The notes below the pieces were generated by a model, which was not told where the DNA came from, did not search any database, and saw nothing but the letters and a program-made list of their open reading frames with translations. 64,000 nucleotides of DNA from Cognatundibacterium curvum (GTDB lineage Bacteria; Pseudomonadota; Gammaproteobacteria; Burkholderiales; Burkholderiaceae_D): the NCBI RefSeq assembly GCF_014284235.1, contig NZ_JACOGD010000011.1, forward strand, positions 28,490-92,489. Reading direction: 5' to 3'. A program made the position numbers and the translations under genes. Within the stretch, counting starts at the first letter, position 1. The number at the start of each line of letters is the position of its first letter. Below, in pieces: positions 19,124 to 27,481 of the stretch.

Positions 19124-20677
19124 TCAGGTGATCGGTGCCGGGTTAAACAGCACGAGAGCATTATGTAATTTCCAGTGTTCGGCCCAGGTTTTTTTGCCAC
19201 TCGCGACATCCAGCATCAGATGGAATAATTCCCAGCCCAGTTCTTCTATGCTGGCTTTTCCGGTAGCGATTTTACCGGCATTGACATCCATCAGGTCATG
19301 CCAGCGGCGCGCCAGATCTTCGCGCGTCGCGACTTTGATCACCGGCACCGGTGCCAGGCCATACGGGGTGCCGCGACCGGTAGTGAAAATATGCAGATTC
19401 ATGCCAGCCGCTACTTGCAGGGTGCCGCAAATGAAATCGCTGGCCGGGGTGGCAGCATAAATCAGTCCGCGTTGTTGCAGTTTTTCGCCTGGCGATAAAA
19501 CGCCGGAAATCGGTGCGGAACCGGATTTGACGATAGAGCCCATGGCTTTTTCGACGATGTTGGACAGTCCGCCTTTTTTATTGCCGGGTGTGGTGTTGGC
19601 GCTGCGGTCAGCGCCGCCACGTTTCAGGTAATCGTCATACCATTGCATCTCACGTATCATCGCGTCGGCAACCTGCGGGCTGACGGCGCGTGAGGTCAGC
19701 TGGTCGATGCCGTCCCTGACTTCCGTTACTTCGGAAAACATTACACTGGCGCCGGCACGCACCAGTAAGTCGGTCGCAAAACCGACTGCCGGATTGGCGG
19801 TCACACCCGAGAATGCATCGCTGCCGCCACACTGCACACCGACCACCAGTTCTGATGCCGGGCACAGTTCGCGCTGTCTTTGATTCAGCCGCTCCAGATG
19901 GCTGCGCGCCTGTTTCATAATGGAACTGATCATGGATTGAAAACCGACATGGGCCTGATCTTGCAGGCAGACTACGGGCGGTTGTTCTGCTTGCTGAATC
20001 GCGATGCTGCCAGCCGGGAATAGCTTGGCTGGCTGCAGTTTTTCGCAACCCAGACTGACGACCATGGCTTCCCCGCCAAAGTTAGGATTGCGTGCGATGT
20101 TGCGTATAGTGCGGATGGGAATTTCTGCGCCCGGCGCATCGATCGCCACTCCGCAGCCATAGGTATGTTCGATGCCGATCACATCATCCACGTTTGGATA
20201 GTGGGGCAGTAACTCAGTCTTGATGCGTTGTACTGCAAAATCGACGACGCCTGACACACATTGTACGGTGGTGGTGATAGCCAGAATATTACGTGTGCCG
20301 ACGCTGCCATCGGCATTGCGGTATCCCATAAAGGTATAGCCCTCCAGTGCAGGCAGGGCAGCGGGTTTGACGGTGGCAATCGGCAGATTGTCGAGGCGGC
20401 GCGCATCCGGCATGCGTATCAGGCTCTCATTGAGCCACTGACCGCGTTGCACGGCTTGCAGCGCATAGCCGATCACAACGTTATAGCGCCGGATTTCCTG
20501 ACCGGACTGCATATCTGTCAGTGCAATCTTATGACCTTGGGGAACCTGCTCAATCAGTTGCAGCCCGCATGGGAAGATGGTTCCGGCTGGCAGCCCGCCG
20601 TCATTGGCGACAATGGCAACATTGTCTTCATCATGCATTTTGATATACAGGGGCGACTGCTCTGGGTGGGATGACAT
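19124..20677 (-). CDS. garD: Galactarate dehydratase (L-threo-forming)
   Basis: The start is set at 20677 (MSSHPEQ), which has AAGGA seven bases upstream; the frame continues 14 codons further without a ribosome site. The resulting 517 residues match the length of E. coli GarD (523) and share long stretches with it from memory, such as [61 protein letters not shown] and the C-terminal VLFNPAPIT. GarD is an iron-dependent UxaA-family lyase converting galactarate to 5-keto-4-deoxy-D-glucarate. This makes the locus an oxidative galacturonate route, not the isomerase (UxaC/UxaB/UxaA) route; altronate dehydratase is the alternative but fits less well. Confidence 0.92.
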   Translation of the reverse strand: MSSHPEQSPLYIKMHDEDNVAIVANDGGLPAGTIFPCGLQLIEQVPQGHKIALTDMQSGQEIRRYNVVIGYALQAVQRGQWLNESLIRMPDARRLDNLPIATVKPAALPALEGYTFMGYRNADGSVGTRNILAITTTVQCVSGVVDFAVQRIKTELLPHYPNVDDVIGIEHTYGCGVAIDAPGAEIPIRTIRNIARNPNFGGEAMVVSLGCEKLQPAKLFPAGSIAIQQAEQPPVVCLQDQAHVGFQSMISSIMKQARSHLERLNQRQRELCPASELVVGVQCGGSDAFSGVTANPAVGFATDLLVRAGASVMFSEVTEVRDGIDQLTSRAVSPQVADAMIREMQWYDDYLKRGGADRSANTTPGNKKGGLSNIVEKAMGSIVKSGSAPISGVLSPGEKLQQRGLIYAATPASDFICGTLQVAAGMNLHIFTTGRGTPYGLAPVPVIKVATREDLARRWHDLMDVNAGKIATGKASIEELGWELFHLMLDVASGKKTWAEHWKLHNALVLFNPAPIT

Positions 20678-20727
20678 GAATTTTCCTTTTTTTGATGGCT
20701 GTATGCGACTTTTCATCAATTAAAACA

Positions 20728-20768
20728 TTTTTTGGTCAGTCCAGATATTAACTGGACTGACCAAAAAA
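20728..20768. promoter_or_regulatory. Long operator palindrome upstream of garD
   Basis: A perfect 17-bp inverted repeat, TTTTTTGGTCAGTCCAG and its complement, separated by ATATTAA, begins 51 bases upstream of the garD start codon. Its GGTCAG...CTGACC core matches the GT/AC spacing of FadR-subfamily GntR operators, so binding by the adjacent GntR protein is likely. Confidence 0.75.
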
Positions 20769-20863
20769 TCGCGATGTCACTCGCTAAAAATATATTTTTA
20801 CACTTTCACGGGTGCACTAAATTTACTGGTTAACTGTTTATATTCAATGATTTAGCAATAAAA

Positions 20864-20884
20864 TGCCGGTTGCTTTCCGGCTTT
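20864..20884. other. Small hairpin in garD/gntR intergenic region
   Basis: GCCGG-ttgcttt-CCGGC followed by TTTT. It looks like a weak terminator or structural separator between the two divergent promoter regions. Confidence 0.4.
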
Positions 20885-20934
20885 TGGTTATAATCATTGC
20901 AGGTAAAAAGTGTGGCGAGTATGCCACTGACAAA

Positions 20935-20990
20935 ATTTTTTGGCTAGTCCAGATTGATGTTTTGGTCAGACCAATTTAGAATGGCCTGAC
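20935..20990. promoter_or_regulatory. Cluster of operator sites upstream of gntR
   Basis: This stretch contains the perfect palindrome TTGGTC-A-GACCAA (20962-20974), a degenerate copy of the garD half-site (TTTTTTGGCTAGTCCAGAT, 20935-20953) and a further CCTGACC. The 13-bp palindrome is of the PdhR/LldR/UxuR type bound by FadR-family regulators, and its place 59 bases before the gntR start suggests autoregulation. Confidence 0.72.
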
Positions 20991-21032
20991 CGAATGCACT
21001 GGCTGGTCTTTTCATTGAACAGGATCGTCAAG

Positions 21033-21737
21033 ATGAATAAAAAAAATAATGTGGGACAAGCAGAAACAGGTTCGCATGAGCCGCGCTTATATCGGGTAGT
21101 TGCAGACAAGATTCAGGGCTTGATCGCAGATGAGGGTATGCAGGCAGGTGAACGCTTACCGTCTGAACGTGATCTGGCGACCAAACTCAGTGTGTCACGC
21201 GCGTCTTTACGTGAAGCACTGATCGCATTGGAATTAAGTGGTGTGGTGGAAGTGCGTGGCGGTTCCGGCGTGTACGTGAGTCAGTTGCCGGACGCTGAGG
21301 CAGATCTGGCAGAAGTCGGGCCGGGGCCGTTTGAAGTTTTGTCGGCCAGACGTCTGATCGAGTCTGAAGTGGCTGCCATTGCAGCGCGGGTGGCGACCGA
21401 CTCAGCAATCGATGAAATCCTGAAAGCCGTACTGGAAATGGAGAAGCATCACGCCAATTATTCCAGTAACGAGAGTGCAGACCGGAATTTTCACTTGGCT
21501 ATCGCACGTGCCACCGGTAATAGTGCGATGGTGGGAGTGGTCGAGTATTTATGGAATCAGCGTGGCCGTTTATGGCACAAACTTAAGGAGCATTTTCAGA
21601 CTGAAGAATTACGTCAGCAAACGCTGACAGACCATAGAAATATTCTGGAAGCGATTGCATCGCACGATCCGGCTGCTGCCCGCAAAGCGATGCGCGCGCA
21701 TCTGGAACGGGTAACCAGAACCTTCTCCCGCGGATAA
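21033..21737 (+). CDS. FadR-subfamily GntR transcriptional regulator of the uronate/pectin genes
   Basis: The start is placed at the ATG at 21033 (AGGA eight bases upstream), giving 234 residues; the frame opens at 20994 without a ribosome site. Residues ~15-80 form the winged helix-turn-helix (GERLPSERDLATKLSVSRASLREAL), residues ~95-225 an FCD effector domain with the metal-site histidines of NFHLAIARATGN and DHRNILEAI. FCD regulators usually release DNA on binding a sugar acid or organic acid. Divergent from garD-udh and directly upstream of the TonB/GH28 operon, it is the obvious local regulator; ligand (galacturonate, galactarate or a lactone) is inference. Confidence 0.88.
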   Translation: MNKKNNVGQAETGSHEPRLYRVVADKIQGLIADEGMQAGERLPSERDLATKLSVSRASLREALIALELSGVVEVRGGSGVYVSQLPDAEADLAEVGPGPFEVLSARRLIESEVAAIAARVATDSAIDEILKAVLEMEKHHANYSSNESADRNFHLAIARATGNSAMVGVVEYLWNQRGRLWHKLKEHFQTEELRQQTLTDHRNILEAIASHDPAAARKAMRAHLERVTRTFSRG

Positions 21738-21967
21738 AGATTCGTCAGAAATCACCGCCCAGAGACAAATCAATAAGGCAAAGACACATTTGCCAGCGTA
21801 AGCAAAAGAATCAGACCTTTTTTCGACCGGCTGAGACCCCGGTGGGGCTATGTGCGCCCATCTTCGTCGCAGTGGCAAGGAGTACGCGAGGTGCTCCAGA
21901 TACGTCAACCAGCGCGCAGCGTCTGGTGACATCGTTGATGAAAACAGGAGTTTGAGGAGACATAGTA
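21738..21967. promoter_or_regulatory. Leader/promoter region of the TonB-receptor operon
   Basis: A 230-base gap before the receptor gene. I see no clear copy of the GGTCAG/CTGACC palindrome, only scattered halves (for example CAGACC near 21814 and GAGACC near 21833), and a possible ACCGG/CCGGT hairpin near 21824-21841. AGGAG precedes the receptor ATG. Confidence 0.4.
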
Positions 21968-24658
21968 ATGAAAAAGAAATTCGCAAACCGTTCTGTGTTT
22001 GTGTTGTCCAGTATCAGCCTCGCTGTGGTGACGCTGGTTGGACAGGTGCAGGCAGAAGAAATGCAAAAAGTAGAGGTCACTGGCTCATCCATACGCCGGC
22101 TCGCGACCGAGGCCTCATTGCCGGTCACCATGGTGACTGGGGAAGAGCTGGAAAAACGCGGCATGACTACCTTGGCCGACCTGATGCTGGCCTTACCGGA
22201 ATCCGCTTCACTGGCGCCGTCCAACGCAGGGTCGGGGACGAATATCAATTTGCGTGGTCTGGGCGTCAACCGTACTCTGGTATTGCTGAATGGGCGTCGC
22301 CTGGCCAATGAAGCGATTGCTGATGGCTATGCCAATCTTGATGTGATACCCATGAGCGCGATTGCGCGTGTGGAGATTTTGCGTGATGGTGCATCATCGA
22401 TTTACGGCTCGGATGCGATAGGCGGGGTGGTCAACTTCATCACCAAGCGTACTTTCGAAGGTAAAACGATCTCAGCGCAACTGGTGCAGCCGCAGAAAAA
22501 AGGCGGCGCCGATGAGCAAAGAATCAGTGGCACGATAGGGTTTGGCGATCTCAATAATGATGGCTGGAACTGGTATGCGACTGTCGACGCCCATCGCCGC
22601 AGCCGCTTGCTGGCATCGGACCGTGCTGAACTCAGTTCACCGGAATTGCTGACCAGCATAGGCCGTGCGCCGACCCTGGGCAGCGGCGGTTATGCCATGC
22701 CAGCCAACTTCACGACGGCAAGCAATAAGAATGCCCAGAATCCGTATTATGCGCAGGGCTGTAATGCGCCTTATTCGATACAGGGTGCAAAAAACACCTG
22801 TATTCTGAACGCCAATTACTACGGCACTGCTTTGTATGGCAATGAACAGGTCACGTTTTACTCCAAGTTCACCAAACGTTTCAGTGAAGATCATACGCTG
22901 ACGGTTGATTACATGCGTGGTCAGGAATTTATCCTGGGCACCAAAAATCCGACGACTAGTCTGGCTGCGAATGGCGTGACAGCGCAACTGCCATCGAGCA
23001 GCAAATGGTATCCGGGGGGCAGTGGCGGTGTACCTGCGGTGGCCGGACTCAAAGGCGAGCCTTTGACAGTCACCTGGAGTGTGGCTGATCTGGCTGAGGC
23101 GACTACGCGTGACAAACAGGTAAATCAACGACTGGCAGTCAATGATGAAGGACGGCTGGCCGGCTGGGATTACAAACTGGGCTTCGTCTACGGCCACAGT
23201 CTGCGTGAGAATTATTATGAATCCGGCTATGTCAATGGCCCGGGATTGCTGGCCGGTCTGGCCAATGGCAAGCTTAACCCCTTCGGTTTGCAGGATGCAG
23301 CTGGTAAAGACTACCTGAAAAGTATCTCGGTTGATGGTGCGATGAACCGTCATTCTGTGAGCACTTTCCTCGGTGTGGATCTGACCGGCTCGCGTGAAAT
23401 AATGAGTCTGGCCGGCGGGCCGATGATGCTGGCGCTGGGTACAGATTTTCATCGTGATACCACCGAAGATCAAAAGACGGATATCACCTCGCTGGTGACC
23501 TATGCGAGTTCCTCACCTTCGTTTGCCAAATCATCCAGAACTGTCGCCGCTGCGTATGCTGAGCTGGATATGCCGGTGACTAAGGAATTGAATCTGAACT
23601 TCGCGGTACGTGACGATCATTTCAGTGATTTCGGCAATACCATCAATCCGAAAGTCAGTTTCCGGTATCAGCCCGTCAAAGCGCTGATGTTACGCGGCTC
23701 TGCCAATACCGGCTTCCGTGCACCGACCCTGTTTGACCGTTATGGCTATCGTTTGCCGGGCGCTACCACGAACACCTCTGCGAAGTGGGATGATCCTGTG
23801 CAGTGTCCGGGCGGTACCCCGGGCGTGGCGGGCACAGGTAAGGCCTTGCCCGGCCTGGTTGCTTCTGCCGTGTGTAACACCACGCTGCCTAAGCAAACTG
23901 GCAGCAATCCTGATCTGCAACCAGAGAAATCCAAAGGCTATACGCTGGGTTTTGTGGCTGAACCGGCTCAGAATCTGATGATGTCTGCAGATTACTGGCA
24001 TATAGAAATGACGGATATGCTGGCAAATCTGCCGGAACAGGTGTACTTCCTGAATCCTCAGAAATACGCCAATCTGTTTGTGCGTAACGCGGATGGATCG
24101 CTGGCATATATCAAGAATGTGACGATGAATCTTGGTGGTCAGAAGGCATCCGGTATCGATGTGTCGCTGTCGTATGCCTTTCCGAAAACCGCGCTCGGCA
24201 ATTTCAAAGCGCAGATCGATGGCACCTATCTGACACAGTTTGATAATCAGTTAGAAGCGGACAGCCCGTATATTCCGAATGTTGGGCGCTTTGGTGCTGC
24301 CAGCAATGGTACGACATCCAGCATGCCTATCATTACCTTCCGCTGGAAGCATACGCTGACCTTATCCTGGAACCGGGGTGACTGGGGTTCCCAGCTCACA
24401 CAGAATTTCAACACGGGTTACCACGATCAGAACCTGGTTGCGCCGGAATACTTCCGCGATATTGAATCGTATTCCTTATGGAACTGGACGGTGAATTATC
24501 GCGGTTTTAAAAATCTCACGATTTCCGCCGGTATCACCAATCTGCTGGATGCCAAGCCACCGGTCACTAACCATAATGCCTACACCTTTGGTTACCTGAG
24601 CAGTGCCGCCAGTCCGATCGGACGTGCGTTTAATGCACGCCTTACCTACAACTTCTGA
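21968..24658 (+). CDS. TonB-dependent outer-membrane receptor, probably for pectin oligomers
   Basis: An 896-residue outer-membrane receptor with a signal peptide (about 1-28, ending VQA), a TonB-box-like segment (MQKVEVTG), a plug domain (about 45-160, with NINLRGLGVNRTLVLLNGRR and DGASSIYGSDAIGGVVNF) and a beta-barrel ending in the aromatic residue of LTYNF. The N-terminal sequence is of the class typical of carbohydrate-uptake receptors in Proteobacteria. It is the first gene of a + strand operon with polygalacturonases and pectin esterases, so import of oligogalacturonides is the likely function. AGGAG lies seven bases upstream of the start. Confidence 0.9.
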   Translation: MKKKFANRSVFVLSSISLAVVTLVGQVQAEEMQKVEVTGSSIRRLATEASLPVTMVTGEELEKRGMTTLADLMLALPESASLAPSNAGSGTNINLRGLGVNRTLVLLNGRRLANEAIADGYANLDVIPMSAIARVEILRDGASSIYGSDAIGGVVNFITKRTFEGKTISAQLVQPQKKGGADEQRISGTIGFGDLNNDGWNWYATVDAHRRSRLLASDRAELSSPELLTSIGRAPTLGSGGYAMPANFTTASNKNAQNPYYAQGCNAPYSIQGAKNTCILNANYYGTALYGNEQVTFYSKFTKRFSEDHTLTVDYMRGQEFILGTKNPTTSLAANGVTAQLPSSSKWYPGGSGGVPAVAGLKGEPLTVTWSVADLAEATTRDKQVNQRLAVNDEGRLAGWDYKLGFVYGHSLRENYYESGYVNGPGLLAGLANGKLNPFGLQDAAGKDYLKSISVDGAMNRHSVSTFLGVDLTGSREIMSLAGGPMMLALGTDFHRDTTEDQKTDITSLVTYASSSPSFAKSSRTVAAAYAELDMPVTKELNLNFAVRDDHFSDFGNTINPKVSFRYQPVKALMLRGSANTGFRAPTLFDRYGYRLPGATTNTSAKWDDPVQCPGGTPGVAGTGKALPGLVASAVCNTTLPKQTGSNPDLQPEKSKGYTLGFVAEPAQNLMMSADYWHIEMTDMLANLPEQVYFLNPQKYANLFVRNADGSLAYIKNVTMNLGGQKASGIDVSLSYAFPKTALGNFKAQIDGTYLTQFDNQLEADSPYIPNVGRFGAASNGTTSSMPIITFRWKHTLTLSWNRGDWGSQLTQNFNTGYHDQNLVAPEYFRDIESYSLWNWTVNYRGFKNLTISAGITNLLDAKPPVTNHNAYTFGYLSSAASPIGRAFNARLTYNF

Positions 24659-24719
24659 TAACTCTGATTAAGTTCTTCCTCTGGCCTGCGGGTCAGAGGG
24701 GAATCGTGGATGGAATACT

Positions 24720-26588
24720 ATGAATTCTCTCATCAATGAAAAGCGCCGGACTTTGATACAGGCTGCATCGGCTGCCGGATTACTGGCTGGAACAGCCTGG
24801 GCGGGGCAGGCGGTGGCGGCCGTAAAAAACGACCCATGGAAGCAGGCCCAGGCCATCATTGACCGTTTTGCCAAGCCCTTACAGTTTCGCCCGCAAGATT
24901 TCGCGATCACCGGATACGGTGCTAAAACCTGTGAGGTACAGGCAGTCGAGGCCTGGATTTCTTTTGTGGAGCGTAAAACCCTGGCTACGCCTGTGCCGCA
25001 GTCGCATGACTGTTATCCGGCCATCTCTGCAGCGATTGCAGCCTGCCATCAGGCCGGTGGCGGACGGGTGGTGATCCCGGCTGGGAACTGGTATTGCGCG
25101 GGCCCCATCGTATTACTGTCGAATGTGCATGTGCACCTGAAAGCGGGTGCACATGTGTATTTCAGTAATAATCCGGCCGACTATGCCAAATACGGACAAT
25201 ACGATTGCGGACCGCGCGGCAAGTTGTCAATGACGCGCTGGGAAGGCAACGACTGTCTGAATTTTTCTTCTATGGTGTACGCCATCGGCCAAAGAAATAT
25301 TGCGCTGACCGGTGAAGACTGGACTGCGATTCTGGATGGTCAGGCCGGTGTGAATTTCGCTGACAGCGAATTTTGCTGGTGGTCCTGGAAGGGCCGTGAA
25401 AAGCCGGGTTCTGCGGGCGATATCGCGCCTGGCAGCGGCAACTGGATACGGCATCAGAAAGGCGAGACTGAGGTCTCCATCAATCCGCTCAATCCAATGT
25501 CACTAAGTGAAGCAGCGCCGCATCTGAGTGCAGAGCAAGTCCGTTTTATCCAGGGTGAAGGTGATAAATGGCGACGCGATTCCAACTTCCTGCGTGCGCT
25601 GGCCGAGGCCGGTGTACCTGCTGATAAACGGGTGTTTGGACTGGGACATTTTCTGCGTCCCCATATGGTGCAATTCATCAATTGCACCAATGTGCTGTTC
25701 CAGGGTTATCAGGTCACCAATACTCCATTCTGGCAGCACAATCCTGTCGGTTGTAAAAACGTGCATGTCAAAAATATCTATGCTAACAGCATAGGTCCGA
25801 ACAGTGATGGTTTCGATCCTGAATCCTGCAACTATGTATTGATCGAGGATTCGACTTTTGACACCGGTGATGACTGTATTGCAGTCGATTCCGGCAAAGG
25901 GCCGGATGTGCAGTATGGTCCTTCACAGAACATCGTCGTGCAGAATTGTAAAATGCACAGCGGCCATGGTGCGATGACATTTGGCAGCATCATGTCCGGT
26001 GGTATCCAGAACGTGTTTGCGCAAAATCTGGTGTTTGAAAACAGTCACTGGCGTACCGATCCGCTCAATATTGCGATCCGTCTCAAATCGAATATGAGTC
26101 GTGGCGGCTTCCTGAAAAATCTGCATATCCGCAATATCACGATACCGAATGGCATACGCACCACGCCGGCATTTTATACAAGTTTGCCAGGCTCCATGAT
26201 ACCGAGCAAATCAGTGGCAACGTCGGCGGGCGGCATTATCACGATAGATTGCGGCTACGATCCTTTGAATGACAATGTGCGTACCCGCCCTCCGGTGGTG
26301 TCCGATGTCCATATCTCCAACGTCAGGGTCGCTAATGTCGATACGGGTCAGGGTAGTTTTTCCTGCTACCAGGCGCTGGTCATACTGGGCCCGGTGGCAT
26401 CGGATTACAACGGGCCTGCGTCACCTGCACCGAAAATCCTGCCAGTCCGGAATATCACCATCTCGGACTGTGATTTAGGCAATCCGGCGAATTATGAACA
26501 AGCCATGTATCTGTTTAACGTCAAAGATCTGACCTTAAAGAATGTCAGGGTAGGTGGCACGGTGTACAACAAAACGATTTCTGCCTGA
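24720..26588 (+). CDS. GH28 polygalacturonase, Tat-type leader (copy A)
   Basis: A 622-residue glycoside hydrolase family 28 enzyme, longer than the usual 400-450. The N-terminus KRRTLIQAASAAGLLAG has a twin-arginine pattern followed by a hydrophobic core and an Ala-rich cleavage region. The GH28 parallel beta-helix motifs are present in order: NSDGFDPES, TGDDCIAV (paired catalytic aspartates), SGHGAMTFGS and IRLKSN. It would hydrolyse alpha-1,4 galacturonosyl bonds, with exo-action plausible given the long inserts. Gene copy B (30277) is clearly related along its whole length. It sits 61 bases after the receptor stop in the same operon and is followed by a hairpin that may lower expression of downstream genes. 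Confidence 0.9.
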   Translation: MNSLINEKRRTLIQAASAAGLLAGTAWAGQAVAAVKNDPWKQAQAIIDRFAKPLQFRPQDFAITGYGAKTCEVQAVEAWISFVERKTLATPVPQSHDCYPAISAAIAACHQAGGGRVVIPAGNWYCAGPIVLLSNVHVHLKAGAHVYFSNNPADYAKYGQYDCGPRGKLSMTRWEGNDCLNFSSMVYAIGQRNIALTGEDWTAILDGQAGVNFADSEFCWWSWKGREKPGSAGDIAPGSGNWIRHQKGETEVSINPLNPMSLSEAAPHLSAEQVRFIQGEGDKWRRDSNFLRALAEAGVPADKRVFGLGHFLRPHMVQFINCTNVLFQGYQVTNTPFWQHNPVGCKNVHVKNIYANSIGPNSDGFDPESCNYVLIEDSTFDTGDDCIAVDSGKGPDVQYGPSQNIVVQNCKMHSGHGAMTFGSIMSGGIQNVFAQNLVFENSHWRTDPLNIAIRLKSNMSRGGFLKNLHIRNITIPNGIRTTPAFYTSLPGSMIPSKSVATSAGGIITIDCGYDPLNDNVRTRPPVVSDVHISNVRVANVDTGQGSFSCYQALVILGPVASDYNGPASPAPKILPVRNITISDCDLGNPANYEQAMYLFNVKDLTLKNVRVGGTVYNKTISA

Positions 26589-26610
26589 TCAGTGATTCCT
26601 CAGTGGGTTT

Positions 26611-26636
26611 GAGCCTCCTTAGTGAGGCTCTTTTTT
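26611..26636 (+). terminator. Intra-operon terminator/attenuator
   Basis: GAGCCTC-cttagt-GAGGCTC followed by TTTTTT, lying between the first GH28 gene and the acetylesterase start 15 bases later. It is a canonical terminator shape inside what otherwise looks like one operon, so partial readthrough or an additional promoter is implied. Confidence 0.8.
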
Positions 26637-26650
26637 CGGAATATACAGCA

Positions 26651-27481
26651 ATGAAGATGATTAAAAAAATCCGGTATGCCTGCATGCTGGGCTTGCTTCC
26701 CATGCTGCTCGCCTGTCAGACCCAGGTGCCGCAGGCTGGCGCACTGGCTAAGCCTGCGCTGATTTTGGTCGGCGATTCGACCATGGCGCCCGGCAGTGGT
26801 TATGGCAATGCATTGTGCGCGCGTTTCAATGTTGAAGTCAGCTGTCTCAATTTGGCCAAAGGCGGCCGCAGTTCCGGCAGTTACCGTGCTGAAGGCTCGT
26901 GGCAACAAGTTATGCAACAACTCAGGCTGGTGCCAGACCCGGCAAATACCCTAGTGCTGATGCAGTTCGGGCACAACGATCAGCCCGGAAAACCTGGCCG
27001 TTCTACTGACTTACACACTGAATTCCCGCGTAATCTGCAGGCCTATATCCGTGATGTGCGCAGTACCGGTGCCGACATCATTCTGGTGACGCCATTGACA
27101 CGCCGCAGCTTCAAAGACGGCAGTCTGCCGAATGATCTGCGTCCTTGGGCCGAATCAGCGATAGCGGTCGCGCAGGAAGCCAGCGTGGCACTGATCGATC
27201 TGAATCAGCAGAGCCATGCCATGGTTGAAAAAATGGGGCAGGCACAGGCCGATACGCTGGCGATGGCACCACCGCCAGAGCAGCCAGTGCCATATCCGGC
27301 GCTCGCTTCGCAGACGGCGACTGAGCCTCAGGGTAAGCCTAAATCTGCATTTGACCGCACCCATCTGGGGCCGAAAGGTGCTGACCTGTTCGCCGGCCTG
27401 GTATTGCAGAACTTACTCAGGCTGCGACCACAATTACAACCCCAATTACGTCCCCAGCCTGTACAGGGAGACCAGCCATGA
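26651..27481 (+). CDS. CE12-type rhamnogalacturonan/pectin acetylesterase lipoprotein
   Basis: The start is placed at 26651, giving a 276-residue protein that opens with a lipoprotein signal (lipobox LLAC, cleavage before Cys of CQTQ). The SGNH/GDSL hydrolase blocks are visible: VGDSTM (nucleophile Ser), KGGRSSGSY, QFGHND and the C-terminal DRTHLGPKGA (catalytic Asp and His). This pattern is that of carbohydrate esterase family 12, which removes acetyl groups from pectin and rhamnogalacturonan. Its TGA overlaps the ATG of the next gene (ATGA), so the esterase and the GH28-CE8 enzyme are translationally coupled. An internal low-complexity insert (about 195-235, Pro/Gln/Ala-rich) precedes the last catalytic block. 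Confidence 0.87.
   Translation: MKMIKKIRYACMLGLLPMLLACQTQVPQAGALAKPALILVGDSTMAPGSGYGNALCARFNVEVSCLNLAKGGRSSGSYRAEGSWQQVMQQLRLVPDPANTLVLMQFGHNDQPGKPGRSTDLHTEFPRNLQAYIRDVRSTGADIILVTPLTRRSFKDGSLPNDLRPWAESAIAVAQEASVALIDLNQQSHAMVEKMGQAQADTLAMAPPPEQPVPYPALASQTATEPQGKPKSAFDRTHLGPKGADLFAGLVLQNLLRLRPQLQPQLRPQPVQGDQP

Noticed and set aside
19124..20719. Altronate dehydratase (uxaA) annotation
   Set aside because: Length and conserved blocks fit GarD better, and udh and kdgD in the locus need galactarate dehydratase; no uxaB or uxaC is present.
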